Below, piece by piece: positions 1-8,363 of a stretch of 64,000 nt of DNA. The position numbers were made by a program, and so were the translations under genes. Location: assembly GCF_011058215.1 (NCBI RefSeq), contig NZ_JAALFG010000001.1, positions 501,001 through 565,000 on the forward strand, in the 5' to 3' direction. Below the pieces are notes generated by a model. The model had not been told where the DNA came from. It saw nothing but the letters and a program-made list of their open reading frames with translations, and ran no database searches. The first letter of the stretch is position 1. The number at the start of each line of letters is the position of its first letter. Source of the DNA: Devosia aurantiaca (GTDB lineage: Bacteria; Pseudomonadota; Alphaproteobacteria; Rhizobiales; Devosiaceae).

Positions 1-100
1 GGCCACCTATCTCTTCGACACCGGGCGCAAGCGCGCAGAAATCGAGGACATGGTGTCCGAGCTTGTGGACGGCATCAGGGCGAGACAAAAGATCAAATGA
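1..100 (+). CDS. coaE: Dephospho-CoA kinase, 3' end only
   Basis: Only the last 32 codons are present (reading from base 2), ending in TGA at 98-100. The tail contains a DTGRK stretch followed by a charged helix, the usual end of CoaE, which phosphorylates dephospho-CoA in the last step of coenzyme A synthesis. The call rests mainly on position: coaE directly precedes dnaQ in many Hyphomicrobiales, and here the stop overlaps the dnaQ start in an ATGA. The P-loop and the rest of the enzyme lie outside the window, so the assignment cannot be confirmed from these residues alone. Confidence 0.6.
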   Translation, partial: ATYLFDTGRKRAEIEDMVSELVDGIRARQKIK

Positions 101-806
101 TCAGGGAAATCGTACTCGATACCGAAACCACCGGTCTCTCGCCCCAGGGCGGCGACCGGCTGGTGGAAATCGGCTGTGTCGAGCTGATCAACCACATCCC
201 CACCGGCAAGACCTTCCACGTCTATATCAATCCCCTGCGCGCGATGCCGGAAGAAGCGTTCCGCGTGCACGGGCTGAGCGATGAATTTCTGGCCGACAAG
301 CCGGTGTTCCGAGCGGTAGCCCAGGAATTTCTCGATTTCATCGGCGATGCGACGCTGGTGATCCACAACGCGCCGTTCGATATGGGCTTTTTGAACCATG
401 AGCTTACCGGCACGGGTTTCAAGACCCTCGCTAATCCGGTGATCGACACGGTGATGGTCGCGCGTCAAAAACACCCGGGCGCCCGTGTCAGCCTCGATGC
501 GCTCTGCAAGCATTACGGCATCGACATGGCCGCCGCACGCTGCATGGCGCCTTGCTCGATAGCGAGATCCTGGCCGAAGTCTATCTCGAGCTGATCGGCG
601 GCAAGCAGGTGAGCCTGGCGCTTGTGGCCGAGGTCGAAGTCACCACCATCAGCCTCTCTGAATCGCGCATCGCCGTACGACCCCGACCCGTACCCCTGCC
701 CGGCCGCATCAGCCTCAACGAGGCCGAGGCGCATGAAGCGTTTATTGCCAAGATGGGCGAGAGCGCGATCTGGGCGCAGTACGAAGAGAAAGCTGCGGCA
801 GAGTAG
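97..806 (+). CDS. dnaQ: DNA polymerase III epsilon subunit (3'-5' proofreading exonuclease), frame broken once
   Basis: Proofreading subunit of the replicative polymerase. The first part (97 to about 530) carries Exo I (LDTETTG, residues 7-13, with the metal-binding Asp and Glu) and Exo II (VIHNAPFD). Near 525-531 one base is missing, probably a G of a GGCC. The reading then continues one frame back with RTLHGALLDSEILAEVY, which is Exo III with its catalytic His and Asp, and runs to a stop at 806. With one base restored the protein is 236 residues, normal for DnaQ. The ATGA overlap with coaE implies translational coupling. The gene ends against a terminator shared with the convergent secB. 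I regard the break as a sequence error because the catalytic motifs are complete on both sides. Confidence 0.93.
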
Positions 807-840
807 AAGGAAGGCACCCCTCCCACCTTCCCACAAGAGA

Positions 841-867
841 AAAGCCCCGGCACATGACCGGGGCTTT
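841..867. terminator. Bidirectional terminator between dnaQ and secB
   Basis: A perfect 10-bp stem (841-850 with 858-867) around a 7-base loop, with A-rich and T-rich flanks on either side. It lies between the converging ends of dnaQ and secB and can serve both. Confidence 0.8.
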
Positions 868-888
868 CTAATTTAAAACAACAAAACC

Positions 889-1407
889 TTAGTTCAGCGT
901 CTCGCCATCGGCCGGAGCTGCGGCGCCCGCACCGCCCTGCTGGGCCGCAAGCTTGGCGAGGTTCTGGCGGTAGATGGCGGAAAAATCCACCGGCTCCATC
1001 ATCAGCGGCGGGAAGCCGCCCTGCTGGGTGACGCTGGCGAGAACCTGGCGCGCAAAGGGGAAAATCAGGCGCGGGCATTCGATCATCAGGAGCGGCGAAA
1101 GCTGATTTTCCGGCACGTTCTTGAGGCGGAAAATGCCGCCATAAACCAGCTCGACATTGAAGAGCACGGTTTCTTCGCGGTTGGCCTTGGCGTTGAGCGT
1201 CAGCTCGACCGCATAGATCTCGTCGTTCTGCTTCTTGACGCCGACCGAGATCGAGACGTTGAAGGCCGGATTGCCGCCGCCGGACAAAAGCGTTGCCGGC
1301 GCACCCGGATTTTCGAACGAAAGGTCACGGATATACTGACCCACAAGGTTCATGCTGGGAGCGGTGGCGGGCTGCGGAGTGGTCGCGCCCTGGGTATCGT
1401 CGGCCAT
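889..1407 (-). CDS. secB: Protein-export chaperone SecB
   Basis: Tetrameric cytosolic chaperone that keeps precursors unfolded and passes them to SecA. The 172-residue protein has the family core: IRDLSFENP near residues 27-35, the VSVGVKKQND-type strand region, and the C-terminal ECPRLIFPFARQVLASVTQQGGFPP segment (described here in parts) that ends in the GGFPPL turn. A low-complexity Ala/Gly tail follows, common in alphaproteobacterial SecB. The ATG at 1407 is preceded by AAGGA nine bases upstream. It stands on the opposite strand to dnaQ, as in related genomes. High confidence. Confidence 0.97.
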   Translation of the reverse strand: MADDTQGATTPQPATAPSMNLVGQYIRDLSFENPGAPATLLSGGGNPAFNVSISVGVKKQNDEIYAVELTLNAKANREETVLFNVELVYGGIFRLKNVPENQLSPLLMIECPRLIFPFARQVLASVTQQGGFPPLMMEPVDFSAIYRQNLAKLAAQQGGAGAAAPADGETLN

Positions 1408-1491
1408 TATGCTTGGTCCTTTTAACGGGTTATCGGCAGCATCTTGGCCGGCTGGCTAGCACTTTTGCCGGTTTCCGACAAGCTTGACCGC

Positions 1492-1950
1492 TTATTGGCG
1501 CCCATCGCGCCAGTCGTCATTGTCGAGGTCGATCGTGGTCGGCCGCTGCAATCGGCCATCCTCGGCCGAATAGCGACGGTAGGCGCCGGTATCGACCACG
1601 GTGACGCGGCGGGCCAGGGAGGAGAAAATCCAGCCGCGCACGCCCGGCACCAAAAGCAGGAGGGCGACGATGTCGCTGAGGAAGCCCGGCAGCACCAGGA
1701 ACAGCGCAGCGAGGCCAATCAGCATGGCATCAAAGAGTTCGCGCCCCGGCAGCGTGCCGGCACCAAGGTTGCTCCGCATGCGCGACAGGACGCCCAGACC
1801 CTGCTGGCGCAGCAGCACGACACCCAGGAGCGCAGCGCCGATCACCAGCGCCAGCGTCGGAAACAGCCCGATCGCCCGGCCGACGATGATGAACAGGGCG
1901 ATTTCCACCAGCGGCAACAGGAGGAAGCCAAGGGGCAAAAGACGGATCAC
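1492..1950 (-). CDS. fxsA: FxsA-family membrane protein
   Basis: Small inner-membrane protein of the FxsA/YjeG family, whose founding member relieves F-plasmid exclusion of phage T7; the role in alphaproteobacteria is not known. I place the start at the GTG at 1950 because the protein then begins with VIRLLPLGFLLLPLVEIALF, which matches the N-terminal membrane segment of the family, and AAGGA lies seven bases upstream. An in-frame ATG at 2001 would add 17 hydrophilic residues. Three or four hydrophobic stretches are visible, one followed by the LVPGVRGWI loop, and the tail is charged and soluble. Downstream lies secB on the same strand. The Tim44-domain gene is divergent. Confidence 0.85.
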   Translation of the reverse strand: MIRLLPLGFLLLPLVEIALFIIVGRAIGLFPTLALVIGAALLGVVLLRQQGLGVLSRMRSNLGAGTLPGRELFDAMLIGLAALFLVLPGFLSDIVALLLLVPGVRGWIFSSLARRVTVVDTGAYRRYSAEDGRLQRPTTIDLDNDDWRDGRQ

Positions 1951-2115
1951 TAGGCGGTCCTTTATTAAGGGTGTCGGCGCGGCATAATGCAACTCGCCCA
2001 TGGGTGAACTGGTTTTGGGCTAAAGCTTTCCCTATATATAGGCCAGCCCCGGCGCGGAACGAGCGCCAGCCCGGATTTTTTGATAAGACGCGTCCCGCGC
2101 AAGGTGCCCAAGATA

Positions 2116-2839
2116 ATGGACGATTTTCTCGATCTGCCCACCCTGATTGCCATTGTCGTGGCAGTCTTCGTGCTGTTCCGGCTCCGCTCGGTGCTGGGAA
2201 CGCGGACCGGGACAGAACGCCCGCCAGTCGACCGCAGCCGCTCAACGCCAGTGGAAAAGAAAGCGGGCACCGAGGACGATACCGTCGTGCCGATGCGGCC
2301 CCGCAGCGCGCAGCCGGAGCTGGACGATGAACGTCGGGCCCGCAAGCTCGAAGCCGAGATCGAGCAGCATTCGCGCGGCGACGAAGCGCTCAAGGCCGGC
2401 CTCAAGACCGCGGCCGAAGCCGATGCGACCTTTACGCCCAAATCCTTCCTCGAAGGCGCCAAGCAGGCTTACGAGATGATCGTCACGGCCTATGCCGAAG
2501 GCGACCGCCAGACGCTCAAGAACCTTTCTCGACAAGGACATCTTCGAGAGCTTCGCCCGCGCTATCAGCGACCGCGAAGCGGCCGGCCAGAAGGTCGATT
2601 TCACCTTTGTCGGCCTGCCCAAGATCGAAATCTCCGAAGCCGAATACGAAGGCAAGAACGTCTCCGTCACCGTGCGCTTCCATGCCGAAGTCGTGTCGGC
2701 AACGCGCGACAAGGATGGCACGCTGGTGGAAGGCAATGCCGACCAGGTGCAAACCATCGCCGACGAATGGACCTTTGCGCGCAATCCCAAATCGCGCGAT
2801 CCGAACTGGAAAGTCGTCTCCACCAGCCAGCTCGACTGA
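2116..2839 (+). CDS. Tim44/TimA-type domain membrane-anchored protein, frame broken once
   Basis: Begins MDDFLDLPTLIAIVVAVFVL, an N-terminal membrane anchor followed by RLRSVLGTRTG, the typical start of bacterial Tim44-domain proteins. A polar linker leads to the Tim44 domain (FLEGAKQAYEMIV onward). At about 2524-2527 a T-run has one extra base; after it the frame resumes as LDKDIFESFARAISDRE and runs to the stop at 2839. Corrected length is 240 residues. In mitochondria Tim44 tethers Hsp70 to the import channel; the bacterial homologues are membrane-associated with unclear function. The start at 2116 is chosen over an upstream ATG at 2080 because it gives the canonical membrane segment. Confidence 0.88.
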
Positions 2840-2863
2840 TCTTTTGCGGCGGGTGCTTTTTCA

Positions 2864-3445
2864 ATGTCCAAGCGCGACACCAAGCGCCTGCCGCATGACT
2901 TTCACTTGTGGACCAGCGTCAGCTCCACCGTGGAGCCGCTGCGCCGCAAGGGTCTGCTGAAGCTCAGCCAGGGCGCCCTGCCCCTGCCCGAGCCGGAGCC
3001 AAAGCCCGCGATCAAGCCCGGGCCCAAGCCACTGAAGGCTGGCAAGCCTTTCCTGCCGCCCTATCAGGCGCCGAGTCCCATGCTGTCGGTGCCGGACAAG
3101 GCTGTCGATCCCGCCATCCATAAAAAGGTCCGCCGCGGCCGCATCGAGATCGATGGCACGATCGACCTTCATGGCATGACCCAGACCGAAGCCCGAGAAG
3201 CGCTGCGCCGCTATATCGGTGCACGGGCGTGGCGCGGCGATCGGACGATCCTGGTGATCACCGGAAAGGGGCTCAAGACCGACAACGATTATATCGCTGC
3301 GATGAGCGAGCGCGGCATCTTGCGCACCATGCTGCCAATCTGGCTGTCCGAACCGGGTCTTGCGCATATGATTTCGGGATGGAGCCTTGCGGCACGCGGC
3401 CATGGTGGGGAGGGCGCCTGGTATGTGCGCCTGCGCCGCCAATGA
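2864..3445 (+). CDS. Smr-domain protein (putative endonuclease)
   Basis: 193 residues with a proline-rich variable N-terminal half (PEPEPKPAIKPGPKP) and a C-terminal Smr domain. The domain shows the hallmark DLHGMTQTEA near residue 102 and ILVITGKGLKT further on, both typical of the MutS2-like Smr nuclease fold. Small stand-alone Smr proteins act on nucleic acids, but the substrate of this alphaproteobacterial group is not established. It starts 24 bases after the Tim44 gene and overlaps the following XRE gene by four bases (ATGA), so the three probably form one transcript. Confidence 0.9.
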   Translation: MSKRDTKRLPHDFHLWTSVSSTVEPLRRKGLLKLSQGALPLPEPEPKPAIKPGPKPLKAGKPFLPPYQAPSPMLSVPDKAVDPAIHKKVRRGRIEIDGTIDLHGMTQTEAREALRRYIGARAWRGDRTILVITGKGLKTDNDYIAAMSERGILRTMLPIWLSEPGLAHMISGWSLAARGHGGEGAWYVRLRRQ

Positions 3446-3810
3446 CCCCGCTCGGCGCCAAGCTCCGCGCCCTGCGTGAGGCGCGCGGCATCTCGCTCAA
3501 GGAAATGGCCGCCGCGCTCAACGTTTCGAGCGCTTACCTGTCGGCGCTGGAACATGGTCGCCGCGGCAAGCCGACAGGCTTTTTGCTCCACCGCATCATC
3601 GCCTTTTTCAACGTCATCTGGGACGAAGCCGAAGAACTGCAGCGGCTGGCTGAAATTTCAGACCCGAAAGTCACGATCGACACCGGCGGGCTTACCCCGG
3701 AGGCGACGGAGCTCACCAATCGGCTGCGGGACAATATCGACCGGCTGGAGCCGGAGGATCTGCGATTTTTGCGGGATGAACTGGTGAAGCGGAGCGCGCG
3801 GAAGCGCTGA
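3442..3810 (+). CDS. XRE-family helix-turn-helix regulator
   Basis: 122-residue DNA-binding protein. The helix-turn-helix lies at about residues 6-35 (LRALREARGISLKEMAAALN and VSSAYLSALEHG). The C-terminal half is helical and acidic with no recognisable ligand domain. The ATG at 3442 overlaps the Smr stop; a long open frame continues upstream but only as the shadow of smr. This Smr-XRE pair recurs near secB in related genomes. Its target is unknown; autoregulation or control of the Smr operon is a guess. Confidence 0.88.
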   Translation: MTPLGAKLRALREARGISLKEMAAALNVSSAYLSALEHGRRGKPTGFLLHRIIAFFNVIWDEAEELQRLAEISDPKVTIDTGGLTPEATELTNRLRDNIDRLEPEDLRFLRDELVKRSARKR

Positions 3811-3820
3811 ACTCACCACA

Positions 3821-3902
3821 CCCACGATGTCATCCCCGCGAAGGCGGGGATCCATCCTGATATCTCAAGATGGGCCCCGGCCTTCCGCCGGGGTGACAAT
3901 CG
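3821..3902. repeat. Intergenic palindromic repeat, family B, copy 1
   Basis: Contains GATGTCATCCCCGCG and a matching right arm ending GGGGTGACAATC, with inner hairpins such as CCCCGCGAAGGCGGGG. It is the reverse orientation of copy 2 at 6743-6828. It fills the convergent gap between the XRE gene and hslU and could form a strong hairpin in RNA. Confidence 0.8.
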
Positions 3903-3924
3903 AGTTTGCGGCGGCTGAGGGGAA

Positions 3925-5235
3925 CTAAAGCACGAACTTGCTCAGATCCGTATCCTTAGCCAAGACGCCCACCTTCTCCCGCACAAAGGCGGCGTCGATG
4001 TTGACGGTCTGGCCGGCGCGGTCAGGGGCGTCGAAGCTGATGTCCTCCACCAGCCGCTCAAGCACCGTCTGCAGGCGACGGGCACCGATATTTTCGACGG
4101 TGGAATTGACCAAAACGGCGGCATCGGCGATTGCCTCGATGGCGTCGACGCTGACAGACAGGGTCACGCCTTCCGTGCCCATCAAGGCGACATACTGCTT
4201 GATGAGGCTGGCTTCGGTGTCGCTGAGGATGGCGATGAAGTCTTCGCGCGTTAGCGCCTTCAACTCCACCCGGATCGGCAGGCGGCCCTGAAGCTCCGGC
4301 AGCAGGTCCGAGGGCTTCGATACATGGAAGGCGCCCGAGGCAATGAATAGCACATGGTCGGTCTTGACCGGTCCATACTTGGTCGAAACCGTCGTGCCTT
4401 CGATCAGCGGCAAAAGATCACGCTGCACGCCCTCGCGCGATGGCCCGCCCTGGACGCCACCTTCGCGGGCCGCGACCTTGTCGATTTCGTCGATAAAGAC
4501 GATGCCGTGGTTTTCGACGAGCTCGATGGCCTCGGCCTTCAGCTGGTCCTGGTCGAGCAGCTTGTCGGCTTCCTCGGCGATTAGCGGTTCATAGGCATCC
4601 TTGACCTTGATCTTGCGCTTGACCCCGCGCCCGCCCATGGCCTGCTTGAACATGTCGGAGAGATTGATCATCCCGACGCCGCCCTGCATGCCGGGGAAAT
4701 CCATGCCCTGCGGCGTGGCCGGCGTCATTTCGAGCTCGATTTCCTTGTCGTCGAGTTCGTTGTTGCGCAGCTTGGTGCGGAAACTGTCGCGGGTCGATGG
4801 CGTCGCCGAAGTGCCCACTAGCGCGTCGAGCACGCGCTCTTCGGCATTGTGATGCGCCTGCGCTTCCACATCGCGGCGGCGCTTGTCGCGCAGGACGGTA
4901 ATGCCAGCCTCGACGAGGTCGCGCACGATCTGCTCGACATCGCGCCCGACATAGCCGACCTCGGTGAACTTGGTGGCCTCGACTTTGACGAAGGGTGCTT
5001 GTGCCAAGCGAGCTAGGCGGCGCGAAATCTCGGTCTTGCCGACGCCGGTAGGGCCAATCATCAAAATGTTCTTGGGTGAAACTTCGCGCCGCAGCTCGGG
5101 GGCAAGCTGCTGACGGCGCCAGCGGTTGCGCAGGGCCACCGCCACGGCGCGCTTGGCATCGGCCTGACCCACGATATGGCGGTCGAGCTCGGACACGATC
5201 TCGCGCGGCGAAAAATTGGTTTCAGTCACTTTCAT
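3925..5235 (-). CDS. hslU: ATP-dependent protease ATPase subunit HslU
   Basis: 436-residue AAA+ unfoldase of the HslUV (ClpYQ) protease; it unfolds substrates and feeds them into the HslV chamber. It opens [20 protein letters not shown], has Walker [10 protein letters not shown] at about residues 57-65, the I-domain insertion in the middle, Walker B (VFIDEIDK), the sensor region and the conserved C-terminal LSKFVL that docks into HslV. All family landmarks and the usual length are present. It follows hslV on the same strand after 60 bases, so both subunits should be co-transcribed. Confidence 0.98.
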   Translation of the reverse strand: MKVTETNFSPREIVSELDRHIVGQADAKRAVAVALRNRWRRQQLAPELRREVSPKNILMIGPTGVGKTEISRRLARLAQAPFVKVEATKFTEVGYVGRDVEQIVRDLVEAGITVLRDKRRRDVEAQAHHNAEERVLDALVGTSATPSTRDSFRTKLRNNELDDKEIELEMTPATPQGMDFPGMQGGVGMINLSDMFKQAMGGRGVKRKIKVKDAYEPLIAEEADKLLDQDQLKAEAIELVENHGIVFIDEIDKVAAREGGVQGGPSREGVQRDLLPLIEGTTVSTKYGPVKTDHVLFIASGAFHVSKPSDLLPELQGRLPIRVELKALTREDFIAILSDTEASLIKQYVALMGTEGVTLSVSVDAIEAIADAAVLVNSTVENIGARRLQTVLERLVEDISFDAPDRAGQTVNIDAAFVREKVGVLAKDTDLSKFVL

Positions 5236-5295
5236 TGCCTTTCGGATCGCTCGAGAGCCGATCCTCTTGCTGCCGCCAAAAAGGCCGGCAGGGTG

Positions 5296-5848
5296 TTAGA
5301 TCTCGATCGCTTCGACGGTCACGTTGCCATTGGTGTAGACGCAGATTTCTTCGGCGATCTTCATGGCGCGACGGGCCACGTCCTCGGCATCGAGGTCGGT
5401 CGCCTGGTGCAGCGCCAAGGCTGCGGAATGGGCATAATTGCCGCCCGAGCCGATGGCGATGACGCCGTGGTCGGGGTCAGCACGTCGCCATTGCCGGTCA
5501 GCACCAGCGTGTCTTTGCTATCGGCGACGATCATCATGGCTTCGAGCTTGCGCAGGTAGCGATCGGTGCGCCAGTCTTTCGCGAGCTCGACGGCGGCGCG
5601 CATCAGCTGATCGGGATATTGCTCGAGCTTGCCTTCGAGGCGCTCGAACAGGGTAAAGGCATCGGCGGTTGATCCGGCAAAGCCGCCGATCACCTTGCCA
5701 CCGGCAAGCCGGCGCACCTTTTGGCGCCATGCTTCATCACCGTCTGGCCCATGGAAACCTGGCCATCGCCAGCCACCACGACCTTGTTGTCACGGCGCAC
5801 GGAAACGATGGTCGTCCCGTGCCAGCCGGGAAAAGAACTATCACTCAT
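5296..5848 (-). CDS. hslV: ATP-dependent protease peptidase subunit HslV, frame broken twice
   Basis: Threonine peptidase of HslUV. The start at 5848 gives [20 protein letters not shown]; the first Thr after Gly11 is the catalytic residue exposed by processing. One A is missing from an A-run near 5718-5722, where [16 protein letters not shown] should read on. One base is missing near 5470-5474, where [17 protein letters not shown] should read on. The end [10 protein letters not shown] is in frame to the stop at 5296. Restoring both bases gives 184 residues, the normal length. The clean conservation outside these two points argues for sequencing error. A candidate heat-shock promoter lies just upstream at 5879-5906. 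Confidence 0.93.
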
Positions 5849-5878
5849 TGGGGGAGGTACTCCGAACTGTTGAGTACT

Positions 5879-5906
5879 ATTTAGGAGCGGGATGAGCGAT
5901 TGCAAC
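5879..5906 (-). promoter_or_regulatory. Candidate RpoH (sigma-32) promoter for hslVU
   Basis: On the minus strand GTTG is followed after 17 bases by CCTAAAT, against the alphaproteobacterial RpoH pattern CTTG-N17-CYTATNT (3 of 4 and 6 of 7 matches). It ends about 30 bases before the hslV start. The match is imperfect, but hslVU is a classic heat-shock operon. Confidence 0.4.
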
Positions 5907-5912
5907 GTCCTG

Positions 5913-6041
5913 CCACGCCCCCGTGGTTCGAGGCTCGTGAAGAACTCGCACCTCACCATGAGGGCTACTGGTGCACGGGGACGGAGTAGCCCTCATGGTG
6001 AGGTGCGGAGCAAGGCGAAGCCTCGAACCACGAGGGCGTGG
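5913..6041. repeat. Long nested palindrome, family C, copy 1
   Basis: Two nested inverted repeats: outer arms 5913-5935 with 6019-6041 (CCACGCCC and GTGGTTCGAGG are key parts) and a perfect 23-bp inner pair 5947-5969 with 5985-6007 (CACCTCACCATGAGGGC). It occupies the divergent gap between hslV and hisB. Related copies lie at 21034-21129 and 28850-28932. Confidence 0.85.
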
Positions 6042-6112
6042 CCCCAACTAACCCAATCTTCACGCGCCCATGCCTATCTGCTAGGGAGCCGCCGACCTTT
6101 CGGAGACCGCCC

Positions 6113-6700
6113 ATGCGCACCGCTTCCATCGCCCGCAAGACCAATGAGACCGAGATCGCCGTCTCGATCGATCTCGACGGCACCGGCGCGCATTCCATGA
6201 AAACCGGCGTCGGCTTTTTCGATCACATGCTCGATCAGCTCTCGCGCCACTCGCTGATCGACATGGATGTCCGCCGTAAAGGAGACCTTCACATCGACTT
6301 TCACCACACGGTGGAAGATGTCGGCATTGCCCTGGGCCAGGCCATAAAAGAAGCGCTGGGCGATAAGAAGGGAATCCGCCGCTACGCCTCCTGCGATCTG
6401 CCGATGGACGGCACGCTCACCCGCGCCGCGCTCGACGTGTCAGGCCGCGCCTTTCTCGTCTTCAAGGCCGAGTTCTCGCAAGGCAAGATCGGCGAGATCG
6501 ACACCGAGCTTTTCCGCGAATTCTTCCAGGCGCTGGCGATCAATGCCGGCATTACGCTCCACATCGAAAACTTCTACTTCGACAACAACCACCATCTGGC
6601 CGAGTCGATGTTCAAAGCCGTGGCCCGGGCCCTGCGCGATGCCGTGGAGATCGATCCGCGTACCGCCGATCGCGTCCCGAGCACCAAGGGTACGCTCTAG
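6113..6700 (+). CDS. hisB: Imidazoleglycerol-phosphate dehydratase
   Basis: Catalyses the sixth step of histidine synthesis, removing water from imidazole glycerol phosphate. It is 195 residues, the monofunctional type without the phosphatase domain of enteric HisB. It shows the duplicated metal-binding histidine motifs: [27 protein letters not shown], and [14 protein letters not shown] with [12 protein letters not shown] near the C-terminus. The ATG at 6113 is chosen because GGAG stands seven bases upstream and the protein then starts [13 protein letters not shown], typical of the family. It is the first gene of the histidine cluster and is divergent from hslVU. Confidence 0.97.
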   Translation: MRTASIARKTNETEIAVSIDLDGTGAHSMKTGVGFFDHMLDQLSRHSLIDMDVRRKGDLHIDFHHTVEDVGIALGQAIKEALGDKKGIRRYASCDLPMDGTLTRAALDVSGRAFLVFKAEFSQGKIGEIDTELFREFFQALAINAGITLHIENFYFDNNHHLAESMFKAVARALRDAVEIDPRTADRVPSTKGTL

Positions 6701-6742
6701 GCTTCCGCTGCCACGGCTTTTGCACTAAGTCAGCCTCAAACT

Positions 6743-6828
6743 GGATTGTCATCCCGGCGAAAGCCGGAGCCCATCTTGAGATTTCGGGATGGATCCTCGC
6801 CTTTGCGGGGATGACATCGTGGGTGTGG
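6743..6828. repeat. Intergenic palindromic repeat, family B, copy 2
   Basis: GATTGTCATCCCGGCG at the left and GGGGATGACATCGTGGG at the right, with inner hairpins CCGGCGAAAGCCGG and CCTCGCCTTTGCGGGG. It is inverted relative to copy 1 at 3821-3902. It lies between hisB and hisH inside the histidine cluster. Confidence 0.8.
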
Positions 6829-6840
6829 AGCACTCCAACG

Positions 6841-7494
6841 ATGAGCATTGTCGCCATCATCGATTACGGCGCCGGCAATCTGCGCTCGGCTGCCAAGGCT
6901 TTCGAGCGCGTTGCCAGCGATCTTGGGCAGGGTCACGTCATCGAAGTCACCGCCGATCCCGAACGCGTGCTGAAGGCCGATCGCGTCATGCTGCCCGGCG
7001 TCGGCGCCTTTGCCGATTGCAAGGCCGGGCTCGATGCGGTGCCCGGCATGGTCGAGGCGCTGGATGAAAAGGTGATCCGCGGCGGCGCGCCCGTTCCTGG
7101 GCGTCTGCGTCGGCATGCAATTGCTGGCAAGCGAAGGCCGCGAAAAGGCAGTGACGCCAGGCCTTTGCTGGATCCCCGGTCCCGTGAAAAGATCAAGCCG
7201 AACGACCCGAGCCTTAAGATCCCGCATATGGGCTGGAACACCATCACCTTCACCAAGCCGCATGCCTTGATGGACGGTATTCAGGATGGTCCGGACGGCC
7301 TCCACGCCTATTTTGTCCACTCCTATCACCTGGCGACCGACAGGTCGGATGACCTCGTGGCCACCACAAACTACGGCGGCGACTTCACCGCCTGCGTCGG
7401 CCGCGACAACATTTTCGGCACGCAGTTCCACCCGGAAAAATCGCAGGCGCTGGGGCTCAAGCTGATCGAAAATTTTTTGGGTTGGACGCCATGA
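6841..7494 (+). CDS. hisH: Imidazole glycerol phosphate synthase, glutamine amidotransferase subunit, frame broken twice
   Basis: Supplies ammonia from glutamine to HisF. It starts MSIVAIIDYGAGNLRSAAKAF at 6841. An extra C near 7088-7091 shifts the frame, and a missing G near 7185-7190 restores it, so about 33 codons in the middle read wrongly. In the alternate frame this stretch reads FLGVCVGMQLLASEG, which holds the nucleophile cysteine. The downstream His-Glu pair is present in FGTQFHPEKSQ. Total length is a multiple of three, 217 residues. Opposite indels that cancel fit sequence error better than mutation, since the active site survives in the other frame. Confidence 0.93.
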   Translation: MSIVAIIDYGAGNLRSAAKAFERVASDLGQGHVIEVTADPERVLKADRVMLPGVGAFADCKAGLDAVPGMVEALDEKVIRGGAPVPGRLRRHAIAGKRRPRKGSDARPLLDPRSREKIKPNDPSLKIPHMGWNTITFTKPHALMDGIQDGPDGLHAYFVHSYHLATDRSDDLVATTNYGGDFTACVGRDNIFGTQFHPEKSQALGLKLIENFLGWTP

Positions 7495-7496
7495 AG

Positions 7497-7616
7497 GGCC
7501 CCCACCCAACCTCCCCGTAAGTCGGGGAGGAGCCACATCGCGCTTGTGGCACTATCCAAGACCATACACCGACCTGCTCCTCCCCCTTGTGCAGGGGGAG
7601 GCCGGGTGGGGGTTGT
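7497..7616. repeat. Intergenic palindromic repeat, family A, copy 1
   Basis: Left arm CCCCCACCCAACCTCCCCG, right arm GGGGAGGCCGGGTGGGGG, with short inner hairpins around CCTCCCCG and CTCCTCCCCC. It sits between hisH and hisA. Five related copies are listed elsewhere. Confidence 0.85.
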
Positions 7617-7634
7617 ACCCGCGAGCACTGCACC

Positions 7635-8363
7635 ATGATCCTCTTCCCCGCCATCGACCTCAAGGACGGCCAGTGCGTGCGCCTCAAGCTTGGCGACATG
7701 GAGCAGGCTACCGTCTTCAATGACGATCCCGCGGCGCAGGCAAAGAGTTTTGAGGACCAGGGGTTTGAATATCTCCACGTGGTCGACCTCAACGGGGCCT
7801 TTGCCGGCGAGAGCGTCAATGGCGCAGCGGTCGAAGCCATCCTCAAGACTGTAAACTTCCCCGTGCAGCTGGGCGGCGGCATTCGCAATCTTGGCCATAT
7901 CGAAGCTTGGCTCGATCGCGGCTTGGCCCGGGTCATTCTGGGCACCGTGGCGGTGCGCGATCCAGCGCTGGTCAAGGAAGCGGCCCAGAAATGGCCCGGT
8001 CAGGTCGCTGTCGGCATCGATGCCCGCAAAGGCATGGTCGCGGTGGAAGGTTGGGCGGAGACGTCCGAGCTTTCGGTGATCGAGCTCGCCAAGCGCTTCG
8101 AAGGTGCTGGCGTTGCGGCCATCATCTATACCGATATCGATCGCGACGGCATTCTGGCCGGCATCAACTGGGACTCGACGCTCGAGCTGGCGCGCTCGAC
8201 CTCAATCCCGGTGATCGCCTCCGGTGGCCTTGCCTCCATGGCCGACATCGAGCGCTTGACCCAACCCGATGCCGCGGTTCTCGAAGGCGCTATTTCTGGC
8301 CGCGCGCTTTACGACGGCCGCATTGATTCACGTGAAGCATTGGCACGGTTGAGGGCGGCATGA
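7635..8363 (+). CDS. hisA: Phosphoribosylformimino-5-aminoimidazole carboxamide ribotide isomerase
   Basis: TIM-barrel isomerase of histidine synthesis. It starts [17 protein letters not shown] at 7635, with the catalytic Asp in PAIDLKDG and the second in [12 protein letters not shown]. Phosphate-binding glycines are visible in QLGGGIRN and IASGGLAS. 242 residues, normal. Upstream in-frame codons belong to the palindromic repeat and give no family similarity. The stop overlaps the start of the small membrane protein by four bases (ATGA). Confidence 0.97.
   Translation: MILFPAIDLKDGQCVRLKLGDMEQATVFNDDPAAQAKSFEDQGFEYLHVVDLNGAFAGESVNGAAVEAILKTVNFPVQLGGGIRNLGHIEAWLDRGLARVILGTVAVRDPALVKEAAQKWPGQVAVGIDARKGMVAVEGWAETSELSVIELAKRFEGAGVAAIIYTDIDRDGILAGINWDSTLELARSTSIPVIASGGLASMADIERLTQPDAAVLEGAISGRALYDGRIDSREALARLRAA
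8324..8339. promoter_or_regulatory. parS-like site inside hisA
   Basis: TGATTCACGTGAAGCA matches the ParB consensus TGTTTCACGTGAAACA at 14 of 16 positions, with the TTCACGTGAA core intact. It lies in the last codons of hisA. See the finding on scattered parS sites. Confidence 0.5.

Noticed and set aside
1951-2001. Upstream ATG start for fxsA
   Set aside because: Adds a hydrophilic extension before the canonical first membrane helix; the GTG at 1950 has a better-placed ribosome-binding site.
3229-3441. N-terminal extension of the XRE regulator
   Set aside because: It is the shifted frame of smr; the ATG at 3442 gives the normal start.
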